Below, piece after piece: positions 45,601 to 53,950 of a DNA stretch of 64,000 nucleotides (position 1 is the stretch's first letter; every line of letters begins with the position of its first letter). The translations under genes were made by a program, and so were the position numbers. The notes under the pieces are model-generated. The model was not told where the DNA came from. It made no database searches and saw nothing but the letters and a program-made list of their open reading frames with translations. The stretch lies in NCBI GenBank assembly GCA_025210745.1, contig JAOARC010000037.1, positions 372,001-436,000 of the forward strand, in the 5' to 3' direction. The stretch comes from Bacteriovoracaceae bacterium (GTDB lineage Bacteria; Bdellovibrionota; Bacteriovoracia; Bacteriovoracales; Bacteriovoracaceae).

Positions 45601-45646
45601 AAGATATAAAGATGAAATTAATACTTATATAAGAACAATGAAATAG
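42638..45646 (+). CDS. large TPR protein with N-terminal GYF-like domain and one membrane helix
   Basis: 1002 aa. Residues 1-55 resemble the GYF_2 domain (KYRAKINGRIVGPLSKSDIQNLI...PDGDWKSLSSFPEF). A Lys/Glu-rich linker runs to 215, a single membrane helix is at 216-232, and the rest is at least fifteen TPR-like repeats. This puts the GYF-like head in the cytoplasm and the TPR array in the periplasm. GYF_2/TPR proteins occur widely in Bdellovibrio-like genomes; function unknown. serS follows after 8 nt. Confidence 0.75.
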   Translation: MVKYRAKINGRIVGPLSKSDIQNLIKNNKIKLGDDIQKFPDGDWKSLSSFPEFDSGAVEDKTFIKNIFDFKEDLELTDQKKLDFPKEYKFEKDQDILNKTKVIRVKNDDDKTKITPETLKYLEQLKKDKEEQEKKALKEESEKKEVEEKKIDLKNDATQFISLDDLKKDVSDEAVQNELQFAREIEEKNKNQNEIELTHTQDDSEYTTETTNKKKKLLIPVVILILLLFLFDDDKDKQNTQKKITVQAPKILFPRQFDTINELKAKEFYEKGLKILEKDTYINRVKAAIAFRVSTEHKFKSNPAMPALIKTYSQILEDSNTKTEDGTKIFKLIQIFRDKAITSSKYAEAISTFYQNMDKPYAAIKTIEKFNSITSNKPTVDLFAIYLKNLALIGDIAKANKVLSKLENVKSKSLDTAIAMIEFYNYIGENEKATILLNKQLKIKPYSVNLLLKKAKIELEKTNIDLFGKILDAIKKRSAEKSKIYYAKYLEFRGLQKVFEKDNKKATKYFKKSLLFNESSELRSKLANLELSQDPIANRLIEESKAIKLINKSKLNYKKGNKTIAFKLALDATNITENYIPAIVNLAKLQIDSGLFREAIDSLENLQRKNISDPDVTFTLIEAYLESYKLNDVKKLLSIISTSNLVEDYRYFSMTAMYYVYKEDFYNSVAWLQQAIKKNPLNEKMLFELSKILLEYRKYNKTKLFLNKLIDLNPVNLQYRINYSKVLYEVEGINSAVGYLYDILLDYPNNSKLLSAIGIYFYKSGQQKKYENIKEELLQLPKKDPSIYKFMIDSAKLDNEDKVLVENSLELLQLEPGNLKVRIELGKTYIKMEQYKKALAQFKIVESRLDSYPRLKYFMSKLYLLTDNNEKAIELAKEEVKLNPQNIEGYVLLGDVYQKQRKYIDAEDMYKKAQKINDNDIDTLLGLASINLKKSQFDIAVDLLKKARQLDPNKADTHKLLGDSYRKIGQSSLAIESYQIFLELSPNTRYKDEINTYIRTMK

Positions 45647-45654
45647 GAATAATC

Positions 45655-46932
45655 ATGCATGATATAAAATTTATAGAAGCAAATATTGAAAGTTTTAAAG
45701 ACAATCTTAATAAACGAAACTTTGATACTAAAATTGTAGATACGGTTATCGCTGAAAATAAAAAAAGAAAAGAGTTAACAACAAATGTTGAAACAACTCA
45801 ATCTAAAATTAAACAACTTTCAAAAGAAGTTGGAATGAAGAAAAAAAATGGTGAAGATGCTGCTGAGTTAATGAATGAAGTTGCGACATTAAAAGCTTCT
45901 ATGGAAGAAGATAATAATACTCTTGGAAAAATTAAAGAGCAACTTGATTATAACTTATCGACAATACCAAATATGTTAGCTGATGATTGTCCTATTGGAT
46001 CAGATGAGAATGATAATGTTGAAGTTAATAAATGGGGTGATCCGAAAAGCTTTAATTTTAAAGTAAAAGACCATGCTGATATTGGTGAAGATTTAGGAAT
46101 GCTTGATTTTGAAACAGGAGCAAAGCTTACTGGAGCTAGATTTGTTGTTTATAAAGATAAATTGGCTAGATTAGAAAGAGCTATAGCAAATTATATGATA
46201 GATTTTCATCTTGATAATGGCTATGAAGAAATTATTCCTCCGTTTATTGTAAATTCTGATTCGTTATACGGAACGGGACAATTACCAAAGTTTTCTGAAG
46301 ATTTATTTAAGATTGAAGGAAAAAGTTGGTATCTAATTCCTACTTCTGAAGTTCCAGTTACAAATATTCTGCGAGGTCAAATTGTTGATGAATCAGAGCT
46401 TCCGAAAAGTTATGTTTCTTATACACCATGTTTTAGAAGTGAAGCTGGGTCTCATGGTAGAGATACTAGAGGGCTTATTAGGATGCACCAGTTTAATAAA
46501 GTTGAAATGGTAAATATAACTAAACCTGAAGAATCATCTCAAACTTTAGCTAGAATGGTTAAAAGTGCTGAAACAATTTTAGAAAACTTGGGACTTCCCT
46601 ACAGAACTGTTAGGTTATGTTCTGGTGATATGGGATTTGGTTCTAAGGTAACTTTTGATCTTGAAGTTTGGATTCCAAGCCAAGATACATATAGAGAAAT
46701 TTCATCTTGTTCAGACTGCTGGGATTTTCAAGCAAGAAGAGCAAGTATTAGGTTTAAGAAGCAGGGCGAAAAACCAAGATTTGCTCATACTCTTAATGGT
46801 TCAGGATTGGCTGTTGGCCGTACTCTTGTTGCTATATTGGAAAACTATCAAAATGAAGATGGTTCGGTTACAGTACCTGAGGTTTTAAGGCCATATATGG
46901 GTGGTACAGAAACTATTTTTCCTAAAAAATAA
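45655..46932 (+). CDS. serS: seryl-tRNA synthetase
   Basis: 425 aa class II synthetase. The N-terminal antiparallel coiled coil (about 30-105) grips the long variable arm of tRNA-Ser. Motif 2 is in PCFRSEAGSHGRDTRGLIRMHQF, motif 3 in LNGSGLAVGRTLVAILENY. It charges Ser, and Sec if present. Two tRNA-Ser genes lie right behind it with no terminator between, so enzyme and substrate tRNAs may share a transcript. Confidence 0.98.
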   Translation: MHDIKFIEANIESFKDNLNKRNFDTKIVDTVIAENKKRKELTTNVETTQSKIKQLSKEVGMKKKNGEDAAELMNEVATLKASMEEDNNTLGKIKEQLDYNLSTIPNMLADDCPIGSDENDNVEVNKWGDPKSFNFKVKDHADIGEDLGMLDFETGAKLTGARFVVYKDKLARLERAIANYMIDFHLDNGYEEIIPPFIVNSDSLYGTGQLPKFSEDLFKIEGKSWYLIPTSEVPVTNILRGQIVDESELPKSYVSYTPCFRSEAGSHGRDTRGLIRMHQFNKVEMVNITKPEESSQTLARMVKSAETILENLGLPYRTVRLCSGDMGFGSKVTFDLEVWIPSQDTYREISSCSDCWDFQARRASIRFKKQGEKPRFAHTLNGSGLAVGRTLVAILENYQNEDGSVTVPEVLRPYMGGTETIFPKK

Positions 46933-46989
46933 ATAATTGCAAATTTAATCATTTAAGATTATATTCTTTGGTACAAGTTTTTCAAAAGT

Positions 46990-47079
46990 GGAAGTGTGTC
47001 CGAGTGGTCGAAGGAGGCAGTTTTGAAAACTGTTGAACGTTTGCGCGTTCCGGGGGTTCGAATCCCTCCACTTCCGCCA
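46990..47079 (+). tRNA. tRNA-Ser (anticodon UGA)
   Basis: 90 nt with the long variable arm of class II tRNAs. Acceptor GGAAGTG pairs with CACTTCC; anticodon loop TTTGAAA gives TGA; GTTCGAATC T-loop; discriminator G; CCA is encoded. Confidence 0.96.
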
Positions 47080-47124
47080 CTTTTGAATCTTGCATCGGGT
47101 AAAAATTTCAGCACAATAGTTAAT

Positions 47125-47213
47125 GGAAACGTGGGTGAGTGGCTGAAACCAGGCCCTTGCTAAGGGTCCGAACGTTCTGCGTTCCGCGAGTTCGAATCTC
47201 GCCGTTTCCGCCA
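47125..47213 (+). tRNA. tRNA-Ser (anticodon GCU)
   Basis: 89 nt, class II. Acceptor GGAAACG pairs with CGTTTCC; anticodon loop TTGCTAA gives GCT; GTTCGAATC T-loop; CCA encoded. 45 nt after tRNA-Ser(UGA). Confidence 0.96.
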
Positions 47214-47219
47214 TATAAA

Positions 47220-47249
47220 AACCAAGGTTTATACCTTGGTTTTTTTTTT
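47220..47249 (+). terminator. Rho-independent terminator after the tRNA-Ser pair
   Basis: Stem ACCAAGGT / ACCTTGGT (47221-47228 with 47233-47240), loop TTAT, then ten T. Ends the serS-tRNA unit. Confidence 0.9.
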
Positions 47250-47267
47250 GCTTCTTAAGGAATAAAT

Positions 47268-47834
47268 ATGGTAGCAGATAGTAGTGAGAGAATAGTTGAA
47301 TGTAATTGTTCAAGTGTAAAAGCTAAGATAAGTGACTTTAAAAAAAGTACACCAGGCAGATTAATTTGTTACTGTGATGATTGTCAAAACTTCTTAAAGA
47401 AAATTAAAAGAAATGATTTATTGGATGAATGTGGAGGAACAGAAATAATTCCAGTTTATCCGAGTAAGTTTAAGTTTCTTAAGGGAAAAGAGAACTTAAA
47501 GTGTCTAAAACATACTTCTAAAGGATTGTTTAGGTGGTATACATCTTGTTGTAATACTCCTTTTGGAAATACTAGGCCAGGTTTTCCTTGGCTTGGCTTA
47601 TTAGATACAGTTTTTAAAAATGAAGATCTTCAAAAAGAACTTGGACCAATTAGAAGTCGTGTTTGCGGAAAATATGCTACCTGTAAGCCTCCTAAGGGCA
47701 CGCCAGATAATATGAAATTAAAAGATATTTTTGTTGTGGGACCTTTTTTATTAAAAGGCTTTTTAAAGAAAGAAGCCTACCCTTGTGAACTTTTTAAAAA
47801 CAAAAAGCCTATTGTTGATCCTAAAATTGGTTGA
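47268..47834 (+). CDS. DUF6151/GFA-like cysteine-rich protein
   Basis: 188 aa. VECNCSSVKAKI and CYCDDCQNF form the CxC/CxxC zinc-binding pattern of GFA (glutathione-dependent formaldehyde-activating enzyme)-like folds. Later LKCLKHTSKGLFRWYTSCCNTPFGNT adds more cysteines, matching the DUF6151 branch. No enzyme activity can be assigned. AAGGA precedes the ATG; it lies just after the tRNA terminator and appears to have its own promoter. Confidence 0.65.
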   Translation: MVADSSERIVECNCSSVKAKISDFKKSTPGRLICYCDDCQNFLKKIKRNDLLDECGGTEIIPVYPSKFKFLKGKENLKCLKHTSKGLFRWYTSCCNTPFGNTRPGFPWLGLLDTVFKNEDLQKELGPIRSRVCGKYATCKPPKGTPDNMKLKDIFVVGPFLLKGFLKKEAYPCELFKNKKPIVDPKIG

Positions 47835-47933
47835 TGTACTTTTTTAAGAATTCATTTAAAGTTGTCTATATTAAACTCCGATTATGAAAATAAGTATATT
47901 TTAAAACGACTTTGATTCTAATTGGAGGAATTT

Positions 47934-48494
47934 ATGCGTAATAGCTTATTGGTTTTATCGGTTATTTTTTCTTATCAACTTTTTGCTAAGAGCTACACTA
48001 CTTCAGATGATTTTTGTTCAGGTATTAATACTGAAGCAAAGGCAAAAAATCCAACTACAAAACATAGAGATGTTATAGGAAAAATGGCAAATACTCTTTT
48101 GGCTAGCAATGCTAAAGACTGTTCATTTATTAAAGAGCAATTAGGAAAGAAAGGTGTGGTTTTAGTTGATGCAAGAGATAAAGGGGCTCGAAAGTCAACA
48201 GGTACATTTGCTGGTGTTGCAAAAATTACTTCTGATCATCATAATAACAAAAAACATAATTTTACGGAAGAAAAACTAACTAAAAAGTTTAAAAAGTATT
48301 TTAAAAAGAAAGGTGAAGTAATTTCTTCATTAGATGAAATAAAAGAGAAAAAACTTATTTTATTTTGTAATGGTTTAAAGTGTTATAGAAGTCCTTGGGC
48401 TGCTTGTAGTTTAAATAAAATGGGCTTTAAAAAAGAAAATATTTTTGTTGTTCTAGATGGTTATGATGGATTAAAAAAGAATTGTTTAAAATAA
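47934..48494 (+). CDS. periplasmic rhodanese-like protein
   Basis: 186 aa from the ATG behind GGAGGA (47924-47929). Signal peptide NSLLVLSVIFSYQLFA. The rhodanese domain has VVLVDARDKGARKSTGTFAG and the active loop FCNGLKCYRSPWAA, where the cysteine of CNGLKC would carry persulfide, then NIFVVLDGYDGLKK. It may move sulfur or act in redox stress in the periplasm. Partner unknown; stands alone. Confidence 0.8.
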   Translation: MRNSLLVLSVIFSYQLFAKSYTTSDDFCSGINTEAKAKNPTTKHRDVIGKMANTLLASNAKDCSFIKEQLGKKGVVLVDARDKGARKSTGTFAGVAKITSDHHNNKKHNFTEEKLTKKFKKYFKKKGEVISSLDEIKEKKLILFCNGLKCYRSPWAACSLNKMGFKKENIFVVLDGYDGLKKNCLK

Positions 48495-48518
48495 TATTTT
48501 AATTTTAGGTCGTAACGG

Positions 48519-50426
48519 ATGTTTTTTACTAAGAAATCATTTAAATTTAAAATTGTTGGAGTGATTTTAGCAAGCTTTATTATCTTACTTGCTTTAGTTC
48601 CACCGGTTATTAATCAGACGATTAAGGCAACAGTTGATGAATATGAAAAAAAGTCAGCTAAAGAGCTTGAGATTGTTTTTAATGCTTTTCTTAATTCCCA
48701 TTATGGATCTCTGGCTTCTCAAATGACTAACTGGTTTTCTACTTCGGCTGCGCAAGAAGTTATGAATGAAGAACCAGATTGGGAAGTGTTTAAAAATAGT
48801 TTACTTGGAATTGGAAATTCAATAAATTCTTCTCATGGTGTTTTGGGAATTTCTGTATACGATCTAGATATAAAAAAAGTATTTGATTATAAAATTGAAA
48901 ACAACTTTTCTAGTTTTGATTCTCAACAAAAGCAGTTGAAAAAATTTTTAACTAAAGCGCTAAAAACGGAGTCAAAGACAAGTGGAGAAATAATTGATAC
49001 AAATGGAAATCCTCTTTTAGTTCTTATTGTCCCTTCAGAGGATGAGGATGAAGAAATAAATTTTTTTCATGTTTATTTTATGAGTACTGAAATTTTAGTA
49101 AATACTTTTTCTGATAATATTCATTTGCCTGTAACGCTATATATAGGCAAAAACAAAGTTGATTCAAATACATATACTCCTTTTAGAAAATATTTTACTG
49201 AAAGAAAGAAAGCTTTAGATTTTACTTTTAAAGAACAACAATTGAAAGTTAGAACAGCAAAGCTAAGGTCTGATATCTGGAATGGAAAAGCAAAGTTAGA
49301 TGCAATTGTTGATGTAACGAAGATACAAGATGCTATTTTAAAAATAGAATATATAGGATTAGCAATTATTGGAGCAGTTATATTTATTCTTGTTTTAACT
49401 ATTTATTATGGAATTAATAAATTAGTAAAGTCATTTATTGAAAAAGTTAATTTTTTACAAAATGTTGCTAATGAATCATTACTTGTTTCAAGTGAACTTC
49501 GATATTCTAGTGAGGAAGGTTATAAAGTTGCTGAGTCAGAAGCAGCAGAAGTAAGTTCTACATCATCGGCAGCAGAAGAGATTTCACAGACATTAAGGAC
49601 GAGTCAAGAACATGCTCAAAATAGCGTTAGAGTTGCTAATGTCTCTAGAGATGCAGCCACCCATGGAGCTTATGTAATAGAAAAAATGATTAATGAAATT
49701 AAAGATGTTGGCCAAGCTGGAACAGACTTTATGAATGAAGTAAGAGCAGGAAATGAGAAGATCGTAGAAATTGCTAGTACTTTGGATAAAATATCTGAAA
49801 AAACAAAACTTATAAATGATATAGTTTTTCAAACGAAGTTATTGTCTTTTAATGCTTCTGTAGAAGCGGCAAGAGCGGGGGTTCATGGAAAAGGCTTTGC
49901 TGTAGTTGCGCAAGAGGTAGGTGCGTTAGCGCAAAATAGTGGGAATATTTCAAATGAAATAAATGATATTATTGAGTCAAGTGTTGTTGAAGTTAAATCA
50001 GTAATAAAAGAAATACTAGAGACAACTAGTACTCAGGCTAATATAAATGAGCAAAAAATTAAAAATGCTTCATCTGTTGGAATGGAGTGTAAGGATTCTT
50101 TGGAAAAAATTCTTCAAAGCTCAGCTGCTGTTGATGAATCTATAGGCCAAATTTCTGCTGCTGCACAAGAGCAAGCGATTGCTGTTGGAGAAATAGCACA
50201 CTCCGTAAGAAAGATAGAGCATCTTTCGCGTAAGAATAAATCTGCATCTAATCAGAATAAAGATTTTGCTATAAAAATGGAAGAACAAGTTGATAGCATT
50301 ATGGAAAATACAAAGCAAATGAAAGAACTTCTTCTTGGTGTAAATAAGAAAAAAGATAGCTGTAGTAGCAGTACTTCTACTCCTTCTAAGGATATAAAGC
50401 AAGAATCTTTTAAGAAGATGGCATAA
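48519..50426 (+). CDS. methyl-accepting chemotaxis protein
   Basis: 635 aa. Membrane helix 1 at about 11-31, a periplasmic sensor of about 240 residues of Cache-like appearance, helix 2 at about 280-303. No clear HAMP. The cytoplasmic helical hairpin has its CheW/CheA-contacting tip at INDIVFQTKLLSFNASVEAA and continues RAGVHGKGFAVVAQEVGALA. The ligand is unknown. No che genes are nearby, so it feeds a pathway elsewhere. Confidence 0.92.
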   Translation: MFFTKKSFKFKIVGVILASFIILLALVPPVINQTIKATVDEYEKKSAKELEIVFNAFLNSHYGSLASQMTNWFSTSAAQEVMNEEPDWEVFKNSLLGIGNSINSSHGVLGISVYDLDIKKVFDYKIENNFSSFDSQQKQLKKFLTKALKTESKTSGEIIDTNGNPLLVLIVPSEDEDEEINFFHVYFMSTEILVNTFSDNIHLPVTLYIGKNKVDSNTYTPFRKYFTERKKALDFTFKEQQLKVRTAKLRSDIWNGKAKLDAIVDVTKIQDAILKIEYIGLAIIGAVIFILVLTIYYGINKLVKSFIEKVNFLQNVANESLLVSSELRYSSEEGYKVAESEAAEVSSTSSAAEEISQTLRTSQEHAQNSVRVANVSRDAATHGAYVIEKMINEIKDVGQAGTDFMNEVRAGNEKIVEIASTLDKISEKTKLINDIVFQTKLLSFNASVEAARAGVHGKGFAVVAQEVGALAQNSGNISNEINDIIESSVVEVKSVIKEILETTSTQANINEQKIKNASSVGMECKDSLEKILQSSAAVDESIGQISAAAQEQAIAVGEIAHSVRKIEHLSRKNKSASNQNKDFAIKMEEQVDSIMENTKQMKELLLGVNKKKDSCSSSTSTPSKDIKQESFKKMA

Positions 50427-50477
50427 TGATTAAAATATCTAATAGCTTTATTAAACTTTTTTGTGTATCTTTCGCAA

Positions 50478-50918
50478 ATGACAGATAAAAAAGAAAGAGT
50501 AGAGCTTAAAACAGGTTATTTTCAAAAAGACTTTAAAGGTACAACTATCTATGTTGGCAATTTGTCTTATAAGAAAACTCAGTTTGACTTAAAAAAGATG
50601 TTTGAAAAGTTTGGTACAGTTAAGTATGTAAAAATAAATGTAGATCCAAAGACAAATAAAAGCAAAGGTTTTGGGTTTATTCAAATGACGAATAAAAATG
50701 CTGCTTTAAAAGCTATTAAAGCTCTAAATGAAAAGGTTGTAGATGGAAGAACCTTAAAAGTTAGTATTGCAAATGATCAAACTTTAGATGTAAATGAAAA
50801 GTCAAAAAAGCCTAAGGTTAAAGTTCCTACTGAAAATGAAGAAAAAATGAAAATAAAGCCTAGTAAAAAGAAAAGACGAAAGGGTTTAAATGTTCTTTTT
50901 GATTATTTAAAAAAATAA
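50478..50918 (+). CDS. RRM-family RNA-binding protein
   Basis: About 146 aa; a GTG at 50463 could add five residues. One RNA recognition motif spans about 20-97 with RNP2 IYVGNL and RNP1 KGFGFIQM. The C-terminal tail is strongly basic (KIKPSKKKRRKGLNV). Bacterial RRM proteins of this size occur in cyanobacteria and delta-like groups and bind RNA in stress or localisation roles. No strong ribosome-binding site, so the start is uncertain. Confidence 0.85.
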   Translation: MTDKKERVELKTGYFQKDFKGTTIYVGNLSYKKTQFDLKKMFEKFGTVKYVKINVDPKTNKSKGFGFIQMTNKNAALKAIKALNEKVVDGRTLKVSIANDQTLDVNEKSKKPKVKVPTENEEKMKIKPSKKKRRKGLNVLFDYLKK

Positions 50919-50962
50919 ATAAATAAATCACAAAATACTAATATATTTGCTAAAATAGATAA

Positions 50963-51763
50963 GTGTTAAAATATCTTGTTACTTTATTTTCAGTGTCAGT
51001 TTTTTCGATTGACCTACCAAGAGTTGAATTAGGTCTTGCAACAGCAACTTTTAAAACACCTCACTACCCTTCTTCAAGTCAAGATCGAGCTCGTAGTGCA
51101 ACGATACCTATAATAATCTATAGAGGTGATTATCTTATTTCTGATGATGATGGAATCAGATCAGAGTTAGCTGATACAAATAATTATAATTTTAACTTAA
51201 GTTTTGGAGTATCATTTCCTGCTGATAATAGTGACAATAAAGCTCGTATAGGGATGCCGGATATTGATTGGATATTTGAGTTAGGCCCTGCTTTTGAATA
51301 TTTTTTTCAAAGAAAAGAAGATAGACAGTTTTCCCTTCGTACAGGATTAAGAGGAGCAGTGACTACAGACTTTGGTTTTACTAAATACTTAGGACATGTC
51401 ATTCATCCCATACTATCTTATAGAAAATTCTTTGATGATATGAAGGCAAGAATAAGTTTTAGAGCGGGAAGTATTTGGGCAAATGAAGGAGTTCAAGATA
51501 ATATTTTTGAAATAAGAGAAAAATATACCACTAATAAACGTAAAAGATTTAATGCAAAGTCTGGAATACTAGAAAGTCATATAGATATGAGTTTTACTTA
51601 TCAATTTTCAAATAGGTTCAGAATGTTTTCATTTATTCAAAGAAACTTTTATAATAATCCAAACAATGAAAGTTTTTTATATGAGGTTAATGAAGCTACA
51701 AGTATGGGTATAGGCTTTATTTGGATGTTTTACGTCTCTGACACGATGGTGCAAAGACGTTAA
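50963..51763 (+). CDS. MipA/OmpV-family outer-membrane protein
   Basis: 266 aa with a GTG start and signal peptide (LKYLVTLFSVSVFS). The body is a beta barrel with family features (LGLATATFKTPHYPSS, near-N-terminal RARSATIPIIIYRGDYL, FELGPAFEYFF). MipA scaffolds murein enzymes in E. coli while OmpV is a porin or adhesin; the role here is open. No near neighbours on the strand except tRNA-Arg 50 nt downstream. Confidence 0.75.
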   Translation: MLKYLVTLFSVSVFSIDLPRVELGLATATFKTPHYPSSSQDRARSATIPIIIYRGDYLISDDDGIRSELADTNNYNFNLSFGVSFPADNSDNKARIGMPDIDWIFELGPAFEYFFQRKEDRQFSLRTGLRGAVTTDFGFTKYLGHVIHPILSYRKFFDDMKARISFRAGSIWANEGVQDNIFEIREKYTTNKRKRFNAKSGILESHIDMSFTYQFSNRFRMFSFIQRNFYNNPNNESFLYEVNEATSMGIGFIWMFYVSDTMVQRR

Positions 51764-51813
51764 AAAACTTGATTATTAGCAAAAATTACCATAAAACATA
51801 TTAATATTAATGC

Positions 51814-51890
51814 GCACCCTTGGCCCAGCTGGATAAGGCGTCTGACTACGGATCAGAAGATCGGGAGTTCGAATCTCTCAGGGTGTGCCA
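51814..51890 (+). tRNA. tRNA-Arg (anticodon ACG)
   Basis: 77 nt. Acceptor GCACCCT pairs with AGGGTGT with one G-U at the first pair; anticodon arm TCTGA-CTACGGA-TCAGA gives ACG, whose A34 is a substrate for TadA, encoded at 54666. CCA encoded. Confidence 0.95.
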
Positions 51891-52084
51891 TCTAATTTAG
51901 AAAAATCCAAATACTTTTAAAAAGCATCACTATTAGATTACAAGTACTTAATAATATTAAAATTTAAAGCACTTAATAAATAGATTTGATTTTTTCTTTT
52001 TATTTCAACATATTTCAAAAAAATTCAATCTATCGACTAATTTTTACTATCAAGTGACTAACTTTCAAATTTAGTTTTGTAATT

Positions 52085-52097
52085 CCACTTAAAGTGG
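52085..52097. promoter_or_regulatory. palindrome upstream of the protease gene
   Basis: CCACTT-A-AAGTGG lies 72 bp before the protease ATG in an otherwise featureless 278-bp gap after tRNA-Arg. Possible operator; too short to be sure. Confidence 0.3.
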
Positions 52098-52168
52098 CAT
52101 GAATGATGCAAATAATGAGGTTGTTTGGAATGTAGTTTAAATAAAATAACTACTTAGGTGGAGCAAAA

Positions 52169-53440
52169 ATGTATAGTTTGTGGTCAGTTGTAAAAGAAAT
52201 TGTTGAGTGTAAGCTGATTAATCTTAGTTTATTTTTTGTATTTTTGTTAGGATGTTTTCCAGCTTTAGCTTCTAGGCATGGTATTGAAAATAGAAGGATT
52301 TTGACAAAGGAAACTTATAATAAGTCTATTGGAGCATTGCACTTTTTTGATAAGGATGATGTGGAAAGTAGTACTTTAGTAAAGGTTAATGAACAAAGCT
52401 ATAGGCTAAAAAAAGATTCAGTCTCTGCTTTGATAGAGTCACAGTTTGGAAAACCTTTGTGTGAAGATAATATATCTTATAAGTTAGAGTCTTCATCATT
52501 ATGTACTGTTTTCTTAATTTCTGATGATGAAGTTGCAACTGCGGGACATTGTTTGCAAGATGAGCATTATAGTTTTATTAAAAATTATGATGTAGATCTA
52601 CCATTTAGAATTATTTTTGGGCATGATCTTGATACTGTTAAAGTTAGTGATGTTTATTCTGTAACCTCTATTGTTAATGCGAGAAATAATCCATTCTTTG
52701 GAGATTATGCTATCTTGAAGCTGGACAGAAAGGTCGTTGGTGTTAAGCCTTTGAGCTTAAATGTTGAAGCACCTAGGTTCAATAAAAGTAAAATTTATAC
52801 TATTGGTTATCCTTTGGGGTCTACAAAGCAGATTATAGCGGAGTCTGGTAATTATACGGAGTACTATGATATGCGCGGTCATGTCTTTTATAGTTCTAAC
52901 TTAGACATTAATGCCGGGGCTTCAGGTTCCCCTGTCTTTGACTCTTCTGGTGTAGTTATAGGTATTGTTTCAAGGACACTGTATCCAGAAGGATATAAGT
53001 TAAATGAAGACTTTACTTTAAATTCTAGTAGAGGGTGTGTTGAAGATATTGTTTTTTCTGATAATTTAAATACAACAGGAATACAAAGACTTGATAGGGT
53101 TTTTTATAAAAATATAAACTGGGATTTTCAAGACTTAATATCTTTGGGTACTTTTGAAAGACATGCTAGTGGATTGCATACAGTTGAAAGTTTTTTTCGT
53201 AGTAACTCTGTTAATATAAATAGTGTTTATCGTAATTATAAAGGTCATGATTATAGTGCTTTGGCTATGGCATCATTACTATATATTATGAGTGGAAACT
53301 TAGATTCAGTTAATTATCTTCTTGATAAGGGTGTTATTATTGATAAAGTTTCAATGTCTTTAGCGAAATCACAAAGCTCGGATGGAGATACTGTTTTAGA
53401 AGACTTATTTAAAGAGTATATTAATAAGGGTGTTAGGTAA
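52169..53440 (+). CDS. secreted trypsin-like serine protease (S1 family)
   Basis: 423 aa. A hydrophobic segment at about 16-36 (LINLSLFFVFLLGCFPALAS) is a signal peptide with a possible lipobox. Catalytic triad: H127 in TAGHCL, D179 in FGDYAIL, S252 in GASGSP, a V8-type arrangement. The last 110 residues (from about 310) are helical, resembling ankyrin-like repeats (HDYSALAMASLLYIMSGNLD). AGGTGGAG precedes the ATG. It probably cleaves proteins outside the cell; export as a predatory hydrolase is inference. Confidence 0.88.
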   Translation: MYSLWSVVKEIVECKLINLSLFFVFLLGCFPALASRHGIENRRILTKETYNKSIGALHFFDKDDVESSTLVKVNEQSYRLKKDSVSALIESQFGKPLCEDNISYKLESSSLCTVFLISDDEVATAGHCLQDEHYSFIKNYDVDLPFRIIFGHDLDTVKVSDVYSVTSIVNARNNPFFGDYAILKLDRKVVGVKPLSLNVEAPRFNKSKIYTIGYPLGSTKQIIAESGNYTEYYDMRGHVFYSSNLDINAGASGSPVFDSSGVVIGIVSRTLYPEGYKLNEDFTLNSSRGCVEDIVFSDNLNTTGIQRLDRVFYKNINWDFQDLISLGTFERHASGLHTVESFFRSNSVNINSVYRNYKGHDYSALAMASLLYIMSGNLDSVNYLLDKGVIIDKVSMSLAKSQSSDGDTVLEDLFKEYINKGVR

Positions 53441-53471
53441 TGCAGCAGGCTTGTAGCTTGATTACCAATTA

Positions 53472-53879
53472 TTATTTTTTATTATAATTTTGAAACCATA
53501 CATTAGATTCTTTGTGAAATAGATATAGTGTAGATACTAGAATTAGAGCTATTTGTATGATGCTTGATATTGCACCAATGATGTCATTTGTTATTTCTAA
53601 GCATACTATAGGTAGTATTGATACTAATCCTATGATTGAAATTAATGTATATATAATTCTGGCCCAGTTTTTAGATTTAAATATAAAGAATAAAAAGAAA
53701 AGAGTGATAATTGTGCCAATTAGATGATTCGTTATATTAGTATGTTTAGTATTTTGTTTAGATAGGTCTAGATATATAAACAAAAGATCGATATATCCAA
53801 TGAATAACGAACAAGTACTATAAAGTATAGACTTTATTATTGGGCTTGGTGGAAATCTATTTTCTTTTATTTTCAGCAT
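53472..53879 (-). CDS. four-helix membrane protein, unknown
   Basis: 135 aa with four hydrophobic helices (about 18-35, 49-65, 72-90 and 104-124). No family recognised. It is convergent with the protease gene and divergent from the PilZ-like gene. Confidence 0.5.
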   Translation of the reverse strand: MLKIKENRFPPSPIIKSILYSTCSLFIGYIDLLFIYLDLSKQNTKHTNITNHLIGTIITLFFLFFIFKSKNWARIIYTLISIIGLVSILPIVCLEITNDIIGAISSIIQIALILVSTLYLFHKESNVWFQNYNKK

Positions 53880-53950
53880 TTTTTATCACTCAATACTCTA
53901 AGTTTTTGATTAGACTTTGTTTTATCTAAATATTGTAGCATAATTAGTAT

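Noticed and set aside
46945..47313. Minus-strand open frame over the two tRNA-Ser genes
   Set aside because: It is the antisense of the tRNAs; its protein contains the familiar translated T-arm patterns (ARFELAERRTFG, RDSNPRNAQTF), a known annotation artefact.
51891..52168. Small RNA or gene in the 278-bp gap after tRNA-Arg
   Set aside because: No open frame with a start site, no terminator; only a 13-bp palindrome is visible.
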